Origin: Betaproteobacteria bacterium
GTDB lineage: Bacteria > Pseudomonadota > Gammaproteobacteria > Burkholderiales > Rhodocyclaceae
Length of the DNA stretch: 37,707 nt
Direction of reading: 5' to 3'
NCBI GenBank assembly: GCA_016868295.1
Contig: VGHJ01000023.1
Coordinates: 1 to 37,707, forward strand
A program made the position numbers and the translations under genes. Below are positions 7,426 through 16,512 of this stretch, piece by piece. Position 1 is the stretch's first letter, and each line of letters starts with the position of its first letter. The notes below the pieces were generated by a model. It was not told where the DNA came from and did not search any database. It worked only from the letters and a program-made list of their open reading frames with translations.

Positions 7426-7493
7426 GGGCGCGGTTCCTGTTGGACCTTGAGGAAGGATGCCGTAACGATACCAGCATCGCCTGTCGGATGCGG

Positions 7494-7526
7494 AAAAGAA
7501 AACGGCTTGCATCGCTGCAAGCCGTT
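7494..7526 (-). terminator. Rho-independent terminator of the tRNA operon
   Basis: On the minus strand, AACGGCTTGCA, loop GCGA, TGCAAGCCGTT form a perfect 11-bp stem (7501-7526), followed by TTCTTTT (7500-7494). It lies just past the 3' end of tRNA-Glu. On the plus strand the stem is followed by GTTTTT, so it may work in both directions. Confidence 0.9.
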
Positions 7527-7534
7527 GTTTTTGC

Positions 7535-7610
7535 TGGCGTCCCCACGGGGATTCGAACCCCGGTTACCGCCGTGAAAGGGCGATGTCCTAGGCCTCTAGA
7601 CGATGGGGAC
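7535..7610 (-). tRNA. tRNA-Glu (anticodon TTC)
   Basis: Full cloverleaf on the minus strand, 76 nt with the CCA encoded (7535-7537). The acceptor stem is GTCCCCA/TGGGGAC, the anticodon loop reads CTTTCAC with TTC at its centre, and the T-arm contains GGTTCGAATCC. It is downstream of tRNA-Ala in the same transcript. Confidence 0.96.
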
Positions 7611-7642
7611 CCGAGGTGAAACTCGAAAGTCTGAGTGTCTGG

Positions 7643-7718
<76 letters not shown>

Positions 7719-7732
7719 ACAGAGGAGCGCGC

Positions 7733-7761
7733 ATTATACGGAGGCAGGCATGCCTTGTAAA
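7733..7761 (-). promoter_or_regulatory. Sigma70-type promoter of the tRNA-Ala/tRNA-Glu operon
   Basis: On the minus strand, TTTACA (7761-7756), a 17-base spacer and a perfect TATAAT (7738-7733). The following bases are GCGCGC, the GC-rich discriminator typical of stable-RNA promoters under stringent control. Transcription should start about 7 bases on, close to the tRNA-Ala 5' end at 7718. Confidence 0.9.
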
Positions 7762-7775
7762 GCGCCCCGCCCCTC

Positions 7776-9176
7776 TCAGAGCAGCTTGCCCGGATTCATC
7801 AGATCGTGCGGATCGAGCGTCCGCTTGACGGCGCGCATGAGGTCCATTTCGACGGCGCTCTTGTAGCGCAGTATCTCCGTGCGCTTCAGCTGTCCCAGCC
7901 CGTGCTCGGCGGAAATCGAGCCGCCCAGTTCGGCGACGAGGTCGTGCACGATGCGGTTCGCCTCTGGCGTCTGGGCGATGAATTCGGCATTAGCCGCCGC
8001 CTCCGGCTTCGACAGGTTGTAATGCAGGTTGCCGTCGCCGATGTGGCCGAAGGTGACGATGCGCACGGCGGGAAAGGCCTTCTCCAGCGCCGCGTCGGCG
8101 CGCGCGATGAATTCGGCGATGCGCGACACCGGCACGGCGATGTCGTGCTTGATGCTGATGCCTTCGATGCGCTGCGCTTCCGAAATGCTCTCGCGCAACC
8201 GCCAGAAGGCCTGCTGCTGGGCGAGGTCCTGCGCCACGGCGGCATCGGTCACCCGGCCCGCCTCGATCTCGGCGCCGAGGATGGCTTCCAGCGTCCCGGC
8301 GAGATCGACATCCGCCAGCGTGTCGCTGAGTTCCGCCAGCACGGTCCAGGCCGAGGCATGGGCAAGAGGATCGCGCGCGCCGGGGATGTGCTTGAGCACC
8401 AGTTCCAGCGCCGGGCGGGCGACGATCTCGAAGCCGGTGACGCGTTCGCCGCAGGCGCCGCGCAGGCGCGAGAGCAGTTCCACCGCGGCGGCCGGGTCGC
8501 GCACGGCGAGCCAGGCGGTGGCGCGCCGGCGCGGCCGCGGGAAGAGCTTCAGCACGGCGGCGGTGATGATGCCGAGCGTGCCTTCGGCGCCGATGAAGAG
8601 GTGTTTCAGGTCGTAGCCGGTGTTGTCCTTGCGCAGCCCCCGCAGACCGTGCCAGATCCGGCCGTCGGGCAGCACCGCCTCTAGCCCGAGCGTCAGTTCG
8701 CGCATGTTGCCGTAGCGCAGGACGGCCACGCCGCCGGCGTTGGTGGAGAGGTTGCCGCCGATCTCGCAACTGCCCTCGGCCGCCAGCGAGAGCGGGAACA
8801 GGCGGTCGGCGCCCTCCGCCGCCGCCTGCACCTCGGCGAGCAGGCAGCCGGCCTCGGCGGTCAGGGTGTTGTTGGCGGCGTCGATCTCGCGGATGCGGCG
8901 CATGCGCGAGAGGTTGATCACCACTTCGTCGCCACCGTGGCGCGGCGTGCCGCCGCCGACGAGGCCGGTGTTGCCGCCCTGCGGCACCATGGGAATGCGC
9001 TCTTCCGCGCACAGCGCGACGACGGCGGCGACCTCCTCGGTCGAGGCCGGCTTGACGACGCAGCGCGCGCGCCCGCTGAAGCGGCCGCGCCAGTCGGTGA
9101 GATGGGCATCCATGTCACCGCCACTCAGCACCGCGCCGGCGCCGACGATGCCGGAAAGGCGCGCCACGATACTCAC
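7776..9176 (-). CDS. FAD-binding dehydrogenase of the GlcD / D-2-hydroxyacid (D-lactate, 2-hydroxyglutarate) family
   Basis: A 466-residue flavoprotein. The N-terminal half is a PCMH-type FAD-binding domain: [28 protein letters not shown] (about 65-75), then [18 protein letters not shown] and the [10 protein letters not shown] block. The C-terminal substrate domain has the conserved [12 protein letters not shown] and [11 protein letters not shown] motifs and ends in [12 protein letters not shown]. Relatives oxidise D-lactate, glycolate or D-2-hydroxyglutarate; which one applies is unclear, though a single 466-residue subunit without an FeS domain favours a soluble D-2-hydroxyacid dehydrogenase. 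The GTG start at 9176 overlaps the rimO stop by four bases (GTGA), so translation is coupled. Confidence 0.9.
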   Translation of the reverse strand: MSIVARLSGIVGAGAVLSGGDMDAHLTDWRGRFSGRARCVVKPASTEEVAAVVALCAEERIPMVPQGGNTGLVGGGTPRHGGDEVVINLSRMRRIREIDAANNTLTAEAGCLLAEVQAAAEGADRLFPLSLAAEGSCEIGGNLSTNAGGVAVLRYGNMRELTLGLEAVLPDGRIWHGLRGLRKDNTGYDLKHLFIGAEGTLGIITAAVLKLFPRPRRRATAWLAVRDPAAAVELLSRLRGACGERVTGFEIVARPALELVLKHIPGARDPLAHASAWTVLAELSDTLADVDLAGTLEAILGAEIEAGRVTDAAVAQDLAQQQAFWRLRESISEAQRIEGISIKHDIAVPVSRIAEFIARADAALEKAFPAVRIVTFGHIGDGNLHYNLSKPEAAANAEFIAQTPEANRIVHDLVAELGGSISAEHGLGQLKRTEILRYKSAVEMDLMRAVKRTLDPHDLMNPGKLL

Positions 9177-10501
9177 TCGATCACCTCGGCATAGAGATCG
9201 TGCACGTCGCAGTCGGTGACGCGCACACGGGCGAATTCGCCGACCGCGAGATGCTCGCCGTCGGGGATGTGCACCAGGCCGTCGATCTCCGGCGCGTCGG
9301 CCTGGCTGCGTGCGACGGCGCCCTCCTCGTCCGCCTCCTCGACCAGCACTTCGATCTCGCGGCCGATCCTGCGCTCGAGGCGCTGCGTGCTGATGTCCTC
9401 CTGCAGTTCCATCAGGCGGCTGCGGCGCTCCTCGCGCAGCGCGTCCGGCACCGGATCGGGCAGCTTGTTCGCTTCGGCGCCCTCGACCGGCGAATAGGCG
9501 AAGGCGCCGACGCGGTCGAGTTGCGCCTCCTCGATGAATCGCAGCAGCAGCTCGAAGTCCTCCTCGGTCTCGCCGGGAAAGCCGGTGATGAAGGTGCTGC
9601 GAATCGTCAGTTCCGGGCAGGCGGCGCGCCAGGCGCGCACGCGCGCCAGGACGTTCTCGGCACTCGCCGGCCGCTTCATCAGCCTGAGGATGCGCGGGCT
9701 GGCATGCTGGAAGGGCACGTCGAGATAGGGCAGGATCTTGCCCTCGGCCATGAGCGGGATGAGGTCGTCCACGCTGGGATAGGGGTAGACGTAGTGCAGG
9801 CGCACCCAGATGCCGAGTTCCCCCAGCGCCTGCGCCAGTTCGTACAAGCGCGTCTTCACCGGCTTGCCGCCCCAGAAGCCGGTGCGGTACTTGACGTCGA
9901 CGCCATAGGCGCTGGTGTCCTGCGAGACGACGAGCAGTTCCCTCACCCCCGCCTCGACCAGCTTCTCCGCCTCGCGCAGGATCTCGCCGATGGGACGGCT
10001 GACGAGGTCGCCGCGCAGCGAGGGGATGATGCAGAAGGTGCAGCGGTGGTTGCAGCCCTCGGAAATCTTCAGATAGGCGTAGTGCCGTGGCGTCAGCTTG
10101 ATTCCTTGCGGCGGCACCAGGTCCTCGAAGGGATCGTGCGGTTTCGGCAGGTGCTTGTGCACCTCGTGCATCACCTGCTCGGTGGCGTGCGGGCCGGTCA
10201 CGGCCAGCACCTGCGGATGGGCGGCGAGAACCACGTCTTCGCGCGCCCCGAGGCAGCCGGTGACGATGACGCGGCCGTTCTCGTCGAGCGCCTCGCCGAT
10301 GACGTCGAGCGACTCGGCCACGGCGGCGTCGATGAAGCCGCAGGTGTTCACGACGACGAGGTCGGCACCGGCGTAATCGGGCGCGATGGCGTAGCCCTCA
10401 GCGCGCAGGCGCGTCAGGATGTGCTCGGCGTCGACGGTGGCCTTGGGACAGCCAAGGGAGACGAACCCAACCTTGGGCTGGGCGGTTTTCTTGCGGGGCA
10501 T
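9173..10501 (-). CDS. rimO: Ribosomal protein S12 methylthiotransferase RimO
   Basis: A 442-residue radical-SAM enzyme that methylthiolates an aspartate of ribosomal protein S12. The N-terminal domain has the three cluster cysteines C18 (SLGCPKA), C54 (NTCGFID) and C83 (TGCLGARE). The radical-SAM core has C150, C154 and C157 in [17 protein letters not shown], which is RimO-specific compared with MiaB. A TRAM domain occupies the C-terminus. The gene follows phaR by 43 bases and overlaps the next gene by four bases. The length is typical of the family. The ribosome site before the ATG at 10501 is poor. Confidence 0.97.
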   Translation of the reverse strand: MPRKKTAQPKVGFVSLGCPKATVDAEHILTRLRAEGYAIAPDYAGADLVVVNTCGFIDAAVAESLDVIGEALDENGRVIVTGCLGAREDVVLAAHPQVLAVTGPHATEQVMHEVHKHLPKPHDPFEDLVPPQGIKLTPRHYAYLKISEGCNHRCTFCIIPSLRGDLVSRPIGEILREAEKLVEAGVRELLVVSQDTSAYGVDVKYRTGFWGGKPVKTRLYELAQALGELGIWVRLHYVYPYPSVDDLIPLMAEGKILPYLDVPFQHASPRILRLMKRPASAENVLARVRAWRAACPELTIRSTFITGFPGETEEDFELLLRFIEEAQLDRVGAFAYSPVEGAEANKLPDPVPDALREERRSRLMELQEDISTQRLERRIGREIEVLVEEADEEGAVARSQADAPEIDGLVHIPDGEHLAVGEFARVRVTDCDVHDLYAEVIE

Positions 10502-10544
10502 TCTGTCGGGGGTCGCGGCGGGGGCGTGGCCGCGGAAATTGCGC

Positions 10545-11144
10545 TTACTTCTTCTCGGGCGCCGGCTCTTCCGCGGCGTCTCTCTTCTCTCCCGGCTTGC
10601 CGCCGGGCGCGGCGAAATTCGGGAACTGGAAGCCGGAGAACATGTTGCGCGTCTGGCTTTCGATCTGCTCCTGCATCTGCATGAACATGTTCTTCGACTG
10701 CTCCATATAGGCGCCCATCATGCTCTGCATGGCGGGGCCCTGGAAGTTGAGGAACTGCGCCCAGAGGTCCTTGCTCGCCGGGTTGTTCTCGCCGTACATG
10801 GCGCGCGCCTGCTCCTGCAGCTTGCCCTGCATGTCGGCGAAGGCCTTGATGTTGCCCTCGAGGTACTTGCCCATCATGCCCTGCATGGCGTTGCCGTAGA
10901 AGCGGATCATCTGCGAGAGCAGGTCGCTGGTGAACATCGGCATGCCGGCCGTTTCCTCCTCGAGGATGATCTGCAGCAGGATGCTGCGCGTGAGGTCCTC
11001 GCTGCTCTTGGCGTCGACGACCTGGAACTCCTCGTTCTTCAGCACCAGCTCCTTGACGTCGGCCAGCGTGATGTAGGAACTCGTCCGCGTGTCGTAGAGA
11101 CGGCGGTTCGGGTATTTCTTGATGAGTCGGGTTTGCTCGGCCAT
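10545..11144 (-). CDS. phaR: Polyhydroxyalkanoate synthesis repressor PhaR
   Basis: A 199-residue protein with the PHB_acc_N DNA-binding domain (1-65: [20 protein letters not shown]) followed by PHB_acc repeats rich in Met and Gln (about 65-175) and a charged tail. PhaR of other betaproteobacteria binds both DNA and PHB granules, and represses phasin and phaR genes until granules form. The start at ATG 11144 has GGAG 6 bases upstream; an in-frame start 7 codons earlier is less likely. It lies downstream of two phaB genes, as in many beta- and gammaproteobacterial phaCBR loci, and may have its own promoter (TATAAT at 11170-11165). Confidence 0.96.
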   Translation of the reverse strand: MAEQTRLIKKYPNRRLYDTRTSSYITLADVKELVLKNEEFQVVDAKSSEDLTRSILLQIILEEETAGMPMFTSDLLSQMIRFYGNAMQGMMGKYLEGNIKAFADMQGKLQEQARAMYGENNPASKDLWAQFLNFQGPAMQSMMGAYMEQSKNMFMQMQEQIESQTRNMFSGFQFPNFAAPGGKPGEKRDAAEEPAPEKK

Positions 11145-11164
11145 ATGGTTCTCCCCCTCTGACA

Positions 11165-11188
11165 ATTATACGCAGAAAGCCCCTCTGC
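11165..11188 (-). promoter_or_regulatory. Candidate -10 box and inverted repeat upstream of phaR
   Basis: TATAAT lies on the minus strand at 11170-11165, about 20 bases before the phaR ATG. No good -35 is seen. An inverted repeat GCAGA-N7-TCTGC (11172-11188) is directly upstream and could be an operator for autoregulation by PhaR. This is inference from position. Confidence 0.35.
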
Positions 11189-11207
11189 ACCGGGGGCCCT
11201 TCCCGCG

Positions 11208-11948
11208 TCAGCACATGTGCAGTCCGCCGTTGATAGACAGCGTCGATCCGGTCATATAACCGGCGTATTCCGATGCCAGGTAGGCCACCAGCTTGCCGAT
11301 CTCCTCCGGCTTGCCCAGGCGCCCCATCGGGATCTGCGCGACGATCTGCTCGCGCACCTCGGGCTTGATCGCCATCACCATGTCGGTGCCGACGTAGCCC
11401 GGCGCGATGGCGTTCACCGTCACGCCCTTGCGCGCCACCTCCTGGGCGATGGCCTTGGTGAAGCCGAGGATGCCGGCCTTGGCGGCGGAATAGTTGGCCT
11501 GGCCGAACTGGCCCTTGACGCCGTTCACCGAGGAAATGTTGATGACGCGGCCCCAGCCGCGCTCGGCCATGCCGGGCAGCACCTGGTGGGTGACGTTGAA
11601 CACGCTGTTCAGGTTCACGTCGATCACCGCGTTCCATTCGGAGGACTGCATCTTGCGGAACATGTTGTCGCGCGTGATGCCGGCGTTGTTCACCAGCACG
11701 TCGACCGGGCCGAGCTCGGACTCGATGCGCTTCACCATCTCGTTGCAGGACGCGTAGTCGGCCACGTTGCCCTCGGCGGCGTGGAACTCGAAGCCGGCCG
11801 CATGGTTCTGCGCCAGCCATTCGTCCTTCTGCGGAAAGCCGGGCAGGCAGTTGGCCACCACGACGAATCCGTCCTCAACCAGCGCGCGGCAGATCGCCGT
11901 GCCCAGTCCTCCCATGCCGCCCGTGACGAGCGCTACCCTTTTCGACAT
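11208..11948 (-). CDS. phaB: Acetoacetyl-CoA reductase PhaB (second copy)
   Basis: A 246-residue short-chain dehydrogenase that reduces acetoacetyl-CoA to (R)-3-hydroxybutyryl-CoA for PHA synthesis. It has the NADP-binding TGGMGGLG (9-16), NNAG (87-90), catalytic S140, Y153 and K157, and the PhaB-specific NISSVNGVKGQFGQANYS block. The start ATG at 11948 has GGGAAG upstream. It lies 70 bases downstream of another phaB of the same length, from which it clearly derives by an old duplication (the GPVDVLVNNAGITRD segment is shared while the N-terminal regions differ). The 70-base gap has a GC-rich inverted repeat and GGTTTTTAG, which may reduce read-through. Confidence 0.94.
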   Translation of the reverse strand: MSKRVALVTGGMGGLGTAICRALVEDGFVVVANCLPGFPQKDEWLAQNHAAGFEFHAAEGNVADYASCNEMVKRIESELGPVDVLVNNAGITRDNMFRKMQSSEWNAVIDVNLNSVFNVTHQVLPGMAERGWGRVINISSVNGVKGQFGQANYSAAKAGILGFTKAIAQEVARKGVTVNAIAPGYVGTDMVMAIKPEVREQIVAQIPMGRLGKPEEIGKLVAYLASEYAGYMTGSTLSINGGLHMC

Positions 11949-12018
11949 CGCAGTGCTTCCCATTGACAACTAAAAACCGTAAGGCCGGCCGCCCGAGCCG
12001 GGGTGGCCGGGAAATGCA

Positions 12019-12759
12019 TCAGAACATGTGCTGGCCGCCGTTGATCGAGATGTTGGCGCCGGTGAGGAAGGCCGCCTCCTCCGAGGCCAGGTAGGCCACC
12101 AGGCCCGCCACCTCTTCCGGCTTGCCCAGACGCCCCTGCGGGATCTGCGGCAGGATCTTCGAGTCGAGCACTTCCTGCGGGATCGCCATCACCATCTTCG
12201 TGCCGATGTAACCCGGGCTGATGGTGTTCACCGTCACGCCCTTCTTCGCCACCTCGAGCGCCAGCGCCTTGGTGAAGCCGTGCATGCCGGCCTTCGCCGC
12301 GGAATAGTTGGTCTGGCCGAAGGCGCCTTTCTGGCCGTTCACCGAGGAAACGTTGATGACGCGGCCCCAGCCGCGATCCATCATGCCGTCCATGACCTGC
12401 TTGGTCATGTTGAAGACGCTGTCGAGGTTGGTCTGCATGACCACGTCCCAGTCCCCCTTGGTCATCTTCTTGAAGGTCATGTCGCGCGTGATGCCGGCGT
12501 TGTTCACCAGCACGTCGACCGGTCCGAGCTCCTTCGCCACCGTGTCCACGCAACCCTTGCAGGAATCGTAATCGGCGACGTCGCAGGGATAGGCGTGGAA
12601 ATCGAAACCCTGCGCCTTCATCTGCTGGAGCCAGTCGCCCGCCTTGGTATTGCTCGGGCTGTAGGTCGTCACGACCTTGTAGCCCAGGGCCGCCATCTTG
12701 ATGCAGATCGCTTCGCCCAGTCCGCCCATTCCACCCGTGATGAGTGCCACTCTCGACAT
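12019..12759 (-). CDS. phaB: Acetoacetyl-CoA reductase PhaB (first copy)
   Basis: A 246-residue NADPH-dependent short-chain dehydrogenase with TGGMGGLG (8-15), NNAG (86-89) and catalytic S139, Y152, K156 in NVSSVNGQKGAFGQTNYSAAK. It should make the (R)-3-hydroxybutyryl-CoA used by the adjacent synthase. ATG 12759 is preceded by a strong AAAGGAGA ribosome site 8 bases away. It follows phaC by 67 bases on the same strand. A beta-ketothiolase (phaA) is not in the window, so acetoacetyl-CoA must come from elsewhere in the genome. Confidence 0.95.
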   Translation of the reverse strand: MSRVALITGGMGGLGEAICIKMAALGYKVVTTYSPSNTKAGDWLQQMKAQGFDFHAYPCDVADYDSCKGCVDTVAKELGPVDVLVNNAGITRDMTFKKMTKGDWDVVMQTNLDSVFNMTKQVMDGMMDRGWGRVINVSSVNGQKGAFGQTNYSAAKAGMHGFTKALALEVAKKGVTVNTISPGYIGTKMVMAIPQEVLDSKILPQIPQGRLGKPEEVAGLVAYLASEEAAFLTGANISINGGQHMF

Positions 12760-12826
12760 GATCAACTCTCCTTTGCTTGATGGGGATTTTTGCTTGTACG
12801 GCCCGCCGCGCTTCCCCTATGCGCGA

Positions 12827-14530
12827 CTAGGCTTTCTCCTTGACGTATCTTCCCGGCGCCGCCTCGATCGGCCGGTAACGCCGGTTGCCGGGCGTCTTGC
12901 CCGCCTTGCGCTCCGCGCCGGCGAAGCGCCTGAGCCATTCTATCCAATGCGGCCACCAGCTGCCCTTGTATTCCGTCGCCGTCGCCAGCCAGTCCTCCGC
13001 CGTGGCGGCGGGGGCGTCGCTGCGCCAGTGGCTGCGCTTGCCCGAGGCCGGCGGGTTGATGACGCCGGCGATGTGGCCCGAGGCGCCCATGACAAAGGTC
13101 GTCTCGCCGCCGAGGATGCCGCGCGACAGGTAGGCGCTCTTCCAGGGCACGATGTGGTCCTCGCGGCTGGAATAGAGGTAGGCCGGCATGTCGAGGCGGG
13201 ACAGATCCGCCGTGGTGCCGCACATGGCCAGCCGGCCCGGCTCGCGCAGGGCATTCTCCAGGTAGAGGTGGCGCAGGTACCAGACGGCAAAGGGGCCCGG
13301 CAGGTTGGTGCTGTCGGCGTTCCAGTACAGGAGGTCGAAGGCCGGCGGCTTGCCGCCCTTCAGATAGTTGCCGACGACGTACTGCCAGATGAGGTCGTTG
13401 GCGCGCAGGCTGGAGAAGGCCGAGGCCAGCTCGGCGCCGCGCAGCAGTCCGCCCTGCCCGATCGCCGCCTCGCGCGCCGCCACCGAGGCGGCGTCGACGT
13501 AGTGCGTCACCTCGCCGCCGTCGGAGAAATCGAGCAGGGAGGTGAGCAGCGTCAGGCTCGCCACCGGGTCCTGGCCGCGCGCCTTCGCCACCGACAGCGC
13601 GGCGGCAAGAATGGTGCCGCCGACGCAGAAGCCGAGGGCACTCACCTTGTCGGCACCGCTGATCTCCTGCGCCACGGCGAGCGCCTTGAGCGCGCCCCGC
13701 TCGACGTAGTCGTCCCAGCCGAGGTGGCCGAGCTCGGCCTGCGGGTTGCGCCAGGAGACGAGGAACACCGCGATGCCGTTCGCCACGGCATGGGCGACGA
13801 AGGAGTTCGAGGGCTGCAGGTCGAGAATGTAGAACTTGTTGATGCAGGGCGGCACGATCACGAGCGGGCGCTCGCGCACCTTGTCCGTCTGCGGCGCGTA
13901 CTGGATGAGCTGGATCAGCTCGTTCTCGAAGATCACCTGGCCCGGCGTCGCCGCCAGGTTGCGCCCGACCTCGAAGGCGTCGTCGTCGGTCATCGAGATG
14001 CGGCCCTTGCGCAGGTCGGCGATCAGGTTCCGGATGCCGGCGGTGATGCTGGCGCCCTGCGTGGCGAGCGCGGTCTGGATGAATTCCGGGTTGGTGGCGA
14101 CGAAGTTGGAGGGCGCCATGGCGTCGACGAACTGGCGCGTGAAGAACTTCATCCTGTCGCGCGCGGCCGCATCGACGGGCGCCGCATCGGCCAGGCGGCC
14201 GAGAAATTCGGCGTTGAGCAGATAGACCTGGCGCAGATAGTCGTAATACGAGCTCTCCGACCAGGCCGGCGCGGCAAAGCGCTTGTCCTTGACCTCCGGC
14301 AGCGGTGCCGCCCCCGCCCCCTCCTGCCCGCGCCGCAGCATCGCCTGCCAGAGAACCGCATGGCGCTCGGCGAACTCCCGCTGCAGGCGGACGAGGGCCT
14401 CGTTCCGGGGAACGGGGGGAGCGGCGTTCTGCTGTTGCGCGATAACGTTCATGAACCCCTGCGCGAACGCCTGCCCGGCCTGAAGGTAATTCTGCATGGC
14501 AGCCGCTTCGGGCTGTGGGTTACCGGACAT
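12827..14530 (-). CDS. phaC: Class I poly(3-hydroxyalkanoate) synthase PhaC
   Basis: A 567-residue polymerase of 3-hydroxyacyl-CoA, acting at the PHA granule surface. The lipase-like box is GFCVGG with nucleophile C302; D458 (SREDHIVP) and H486 (GASGHIAG) complete the triad. The N-terminal region (about 90-200) matches the PhaC_N domain. Length and single-subunit form fit class I, which prefers short-chain monomers such as 3-hydroxybutyrate. The start ATG at 14530 has GGAG 9 bases upstream; the open frame continues 32 codons further without support. It heads the phaC-phaB-phaB-phaR transcript, driven by the promoter at 14598-14626. Confidence 0.96.
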   Translation of the reverse strand: MSGNPQPEAAAMQNYLQAGQAFAQGFMNVIAQQQNAAPPVPRNEALVRLQREFAERHAVLWQAMLRRGQEGAGAAPLPEVKDKRFAAPAWSESSYYDYLRQVYLLNAEFLGRLADAAPVDAAARDRMKFFTRQFVDAMAPSNFVATNPEFIQTALATQGASITAGIRNLIADLRKGRISMTDDDAFEVGRNLAATPGQVIFENELIQLIQYAPQTDKVRERPLVIVPPCINKFYILDLQPSNSFVAHAVANGIAVFLVSWRNPQAELGHLGWDDYVERGALKALAVAQEISGADKVSALGFCVGGTILAAALSVAKARGQDPVASLTLLTSLLDFSDGGEVTHYVDAASVAAREAAIGQGGLLRGAELASAFSSLRANDLIWQYVVGNYLKGGKPPAFDLLYWNADSTNLPGPFAVWYLRHLYLENALREPGRLAMCGTTADLSRLDMPAYLYSSREDHIVPWKSAYLSRGILGGETTFVMGASGHIAGVINPPASGKRSHWRSDAPAATAEDWLATATEYKGSWWPHWIEWLRRFAGAERKAGKTPGNRRYRPIEAAPGRYVKEKA

Positions 14531-14597
14531 CTGCCGCTTCTCCCTGGGATGGACGGCATGAGCCGAATCGGGGGCCGACCATCGGATTGGAGCAGGG

Positions 14598-14626
14598 ATT
14601 TTGCACCGCACCATTCCCCCTGTCAA
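14598..14626 (-). promoter_or_regulatory. Promoter of the phaC operon
   Basis: On the minus strand, a perfect TTGACA (14626-14621), 17-base spacer and CAAAAT (14603-14598). Predicted start is near 14591, giving a leader of about 60 bases before the phaC ATG. The spacer and -10 contain TGCGGTGCA, which could interest TGC-binding PhaR, but this is speculative. Confidence 0.7.
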
Positions 14627-14653
14627 TGCGCCCGCCGGGGATAGAATCGCGTC

Positions 14654-14878
14654 ATGTACATCGTCGCGATCGGCTGGCTGTTCGTGGTGCTGATGGTGGC
14701 GCTGACCGAGACCAGCGTCACCGCCGGCATCCTGAGCTTTTTCTTCTACGGCCTGGCGCCGCTCGCCCTCTTCCTCTGGCTGGTCGGCACGCCGGCGCGC
14801 CGCCGACGCCGTTCAGTCGTGATGGCCGACGAGGAGGTGCGCCAGCAGGATGGTGGCAATGCCGGCCGCAATGAGTAG
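14654..14878 (+). CDS. Small two-helix membrane protein, unknown function
   Basis: A 74-residue protein with two predicted membrane helices (about 3-18 and 24-44), a basic stretch TPARRRRRS (46-54), and a polar tail. Similar short proteins with a VVAIGWLFVVLM-type start are, as I recall, common in betaproteobacteria, with no known role. A TAGAAT hexamer lies 7 bases before the ATG, so the message may be nearly leaderless. The last 66 bases overlap the 3' end of the ZIP transporter gene on the other strand; the tail beyond residue 53 may therefore be under constraint from that gene. It is divergent from phaC. Confidence 0.7.
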   Translation: MYIVAIGWLFVVLMVALTETSVTAGILSFFFYGLAPLALFLWLVGTPARRRRRSVVMADEEVRQQDGGNAGRNE

Positions 14879-15589
14879 CACCTGCTGCACGGTGGCGCGC
14901 AGCTCGGTGCGCTTGTGCAGGCCGGGAATCAGGTCGGCCACGGCGACGTAGATCATGCTCGCCGCCGCCAGGGCAAGGAACACCGGCACCACCCCCTGTA
15001 CCGCCGAGAGGGCGAAGTAGGCGAGCAGGCCACCGACCAGGGTGGCCAGGCTGGAGAGCAGGTTGAAGACGAGCGCCTTCAGGCGCGAATAGCCCGAGTG
15101 CAGCAGGATGAGGAAATCGCCCACTTCCTGCGGGATCTCGTGGGCGATGATGGCCAGCGCCGTGACGATGCCCAGGCGCACGTCCTGCATGAAGGCGGCG
15201 GCGATGAGCACGCCGTCGACGAAGTTGTGGAAGGTGTCGCCCACCAGGATGAGCAGCCCGCTGCGGCCGTGGTCGTGCGCGGCCGCCCCCGTCTCGTGAC
15301 CTTCGCAGTGGTCGTCGTGGCAGTGGCGCCAGAGCACCAGCTTCTCCAGCACGAAGAAGCCGAGGATGCCGGCCAGCACGATGGCGGTGGCCTTGCCGAC
15401 GTCGCCGTTCGCCTCGACGGCATTCGGCAGCACCTCGAGGAAGGCCGCGCCGAGCAGCGCGCCGATGGCGTAGCTGATGAGGTGCGGCACCCAGCCGCCG
15501 CGCGCCGTCAGGGCGAACAGCGCCGCGGCGAGCACCGAGAGCGCGCCGCCGGCGAGGGAAACGACGATGATCCAGCCGAGAATCGACAT
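14813..15589 (-). CDS. ZIP-family divalent metal transporter (ZupT/GufA-like)
   Basis: A 258-residue inner-membrane protein with eight predicted helices. Helix 4 has GDTFHNFVDG (117-126; H121, N122, D125) and helix 5 has AHEIPQEVGDF (149-159; H150, E151), the metal-site motifs of ZIP importers. The loop between helices 3 and 4 (about 88-108) is rich in His, Asp and Cys (HCHDDHCEGHE), which is typical of metal-binding loops in the family. The likely substrates are zinc or other divalent cations. The start is ATG 15589, and the 3' end overlaps the small membrane protein gene on the other strand. Confidence 0.92.
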   Translation of the reverse strand: MSILGWIIVVSLAGGALSVLAAALFALTARGGWVPHLISYAIGALLGAAFLEVLPNAVEANGDVGKATAIVLAGILGFFVLEKLVLWRHCHDDHCEGHETGAAAHDHGRSGLLILVGDTFHNFVDGVLIAAAFMQDVRLGIVTALAIIAHEIPQEVGDFLILLHSGYSRLKALVFNLLSSLATLVGGLLAYFALSAVQGVVPVFLALAAASMIYVAVADLIPGLHKRTELRATVQQVLLIAAGIATILLAHLLVGHHD

Positions 15590-15612
15590 GTGCGCGGATT
15601 ATACGCGGCGCG

Positions 15613-16512
15613 TCACGCCGCCCTGGGTGGCCGGTTGACCAGCCAGATGCCGAGCGCCACCAGGGCGAGGGCCGCGGCCAGCACGGGGCCGATGCGCTCG
15701 CCGAGCAGCAGCGCGCCGGCCAGCACGCCGAAGATCGGCGTCAGGAAGGAAAATGCCGCCAGCCGGCCGGCCGGGTAGGTCGCCACCAGCCAGAACCAGG
15801 CGAGATAGCTGGCGAAGGCCACCAGCACCGTCTGGTAGGCCAGGCTCGCCAGCACCAGCGGCGTCAGCGCGACGACGCCTGGTTCATTCAGCGCCAGCGA
15901 GACGCAGGGCAGCACCAGCGCCGAGCCGGCGAGCTGGTAGAACAGCGTCTTGGCCGGACTGACGCGCGCCAGCACGCTGCCCTTGATCACCAGCGTGGTC
16001 GCCGCCCACAGCACGGCGGCGAGGAAAAGCATGGCGTCTCCCAGGAGCTGACTTTTCGTCGGCAGGCCGAGCGATTCGCCGAAGGCGGCCAGCACGCCGG
16101 CGAAGGCGCAGGCCAGGCCCAGCCATTGCAGCGGCCGCAGCCTCTCCCCCGGCAGGAACCAGTGCGCGCCGAGCGCGATCATGAACGGCGCCGTATACAG
16201 GAACACCACGCCGCGCGAGGCGGCGGTGTAGTTGAGGCCCCAGTAGATGAAGGCGAACTCGCCGGCGAAGAGCGCCGCCGAGAACAGGCCCGCGCCCAGC
16301 GTGCCGTCGCGGCTGAAGAGACGGATGCCCTTGTACGACGCCCAGCCCCATACCAGCAGCGCCGCGCCGATCGAGCGCAGGCTGGCCTGCCAGACCGGCG
16401 AGATGCCGGCGTTGGCGACCTTGATCGCCACCTGCTGCAGGCCCCAGGCGGCGCACAGCACCACCATCAGGGCCATGGCGGCCGAGTCGAGATGCGTTTT
16501 TCTGTCCATCAT
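15613..16512 (-). CDS. EamA/DMT-superfamily transporter
   Basis: A 299-residue membrane protein with ten predicted helices arranged as two EamA repeats (about 10-140 and 155-290). Family members export amino acids, purines or other metabolites; the substrate cannot be told here. The start ATGATG at 16512/16509 overlaps the pgeF stop (ATGA, 16509-16512), so translation is coupled to pgeF. One copy of the AAAAGTCAG word lies in the gene at 16056-16048, encoding Lys-Ser-Gln between the repeats. Confidence 0.9.
   Translation of the reverse strand: MMDRKTHLDSAAMALMVVLCAAWGLQQVAIKVANAGISPVWQASLRSIGAALLVWGWASYKGIRLFSRDGTLGAGLFSAALFAGEFAFIYWGLNYTAASRGVVFLYTAPFMIALGAHWFLPGERLRPLQWLGLACAFAGVLAAFGESLGLPTKSQLLGDAMLFLAAVLWAATTLVIKGSVLARVSPAKTLFYQLAGSALVLPCVSLALNEPGVVALTPLVLASLAYQTVLVAFASYLAWFWLVATYPAGRLAAFSFLTPIFGVLAGALLLGERIGPVLAAALALVALGIWLVNRPPRAA

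Noticed and set aside
12827-14626. Longer phaC start 32 codons upstream of ATG 14530
   Set aside because: It would begin inside the promoter region (TTGACA to CAAAAT) and has no ribosome site, while ATG 14530 has GGAG at 9 bases.
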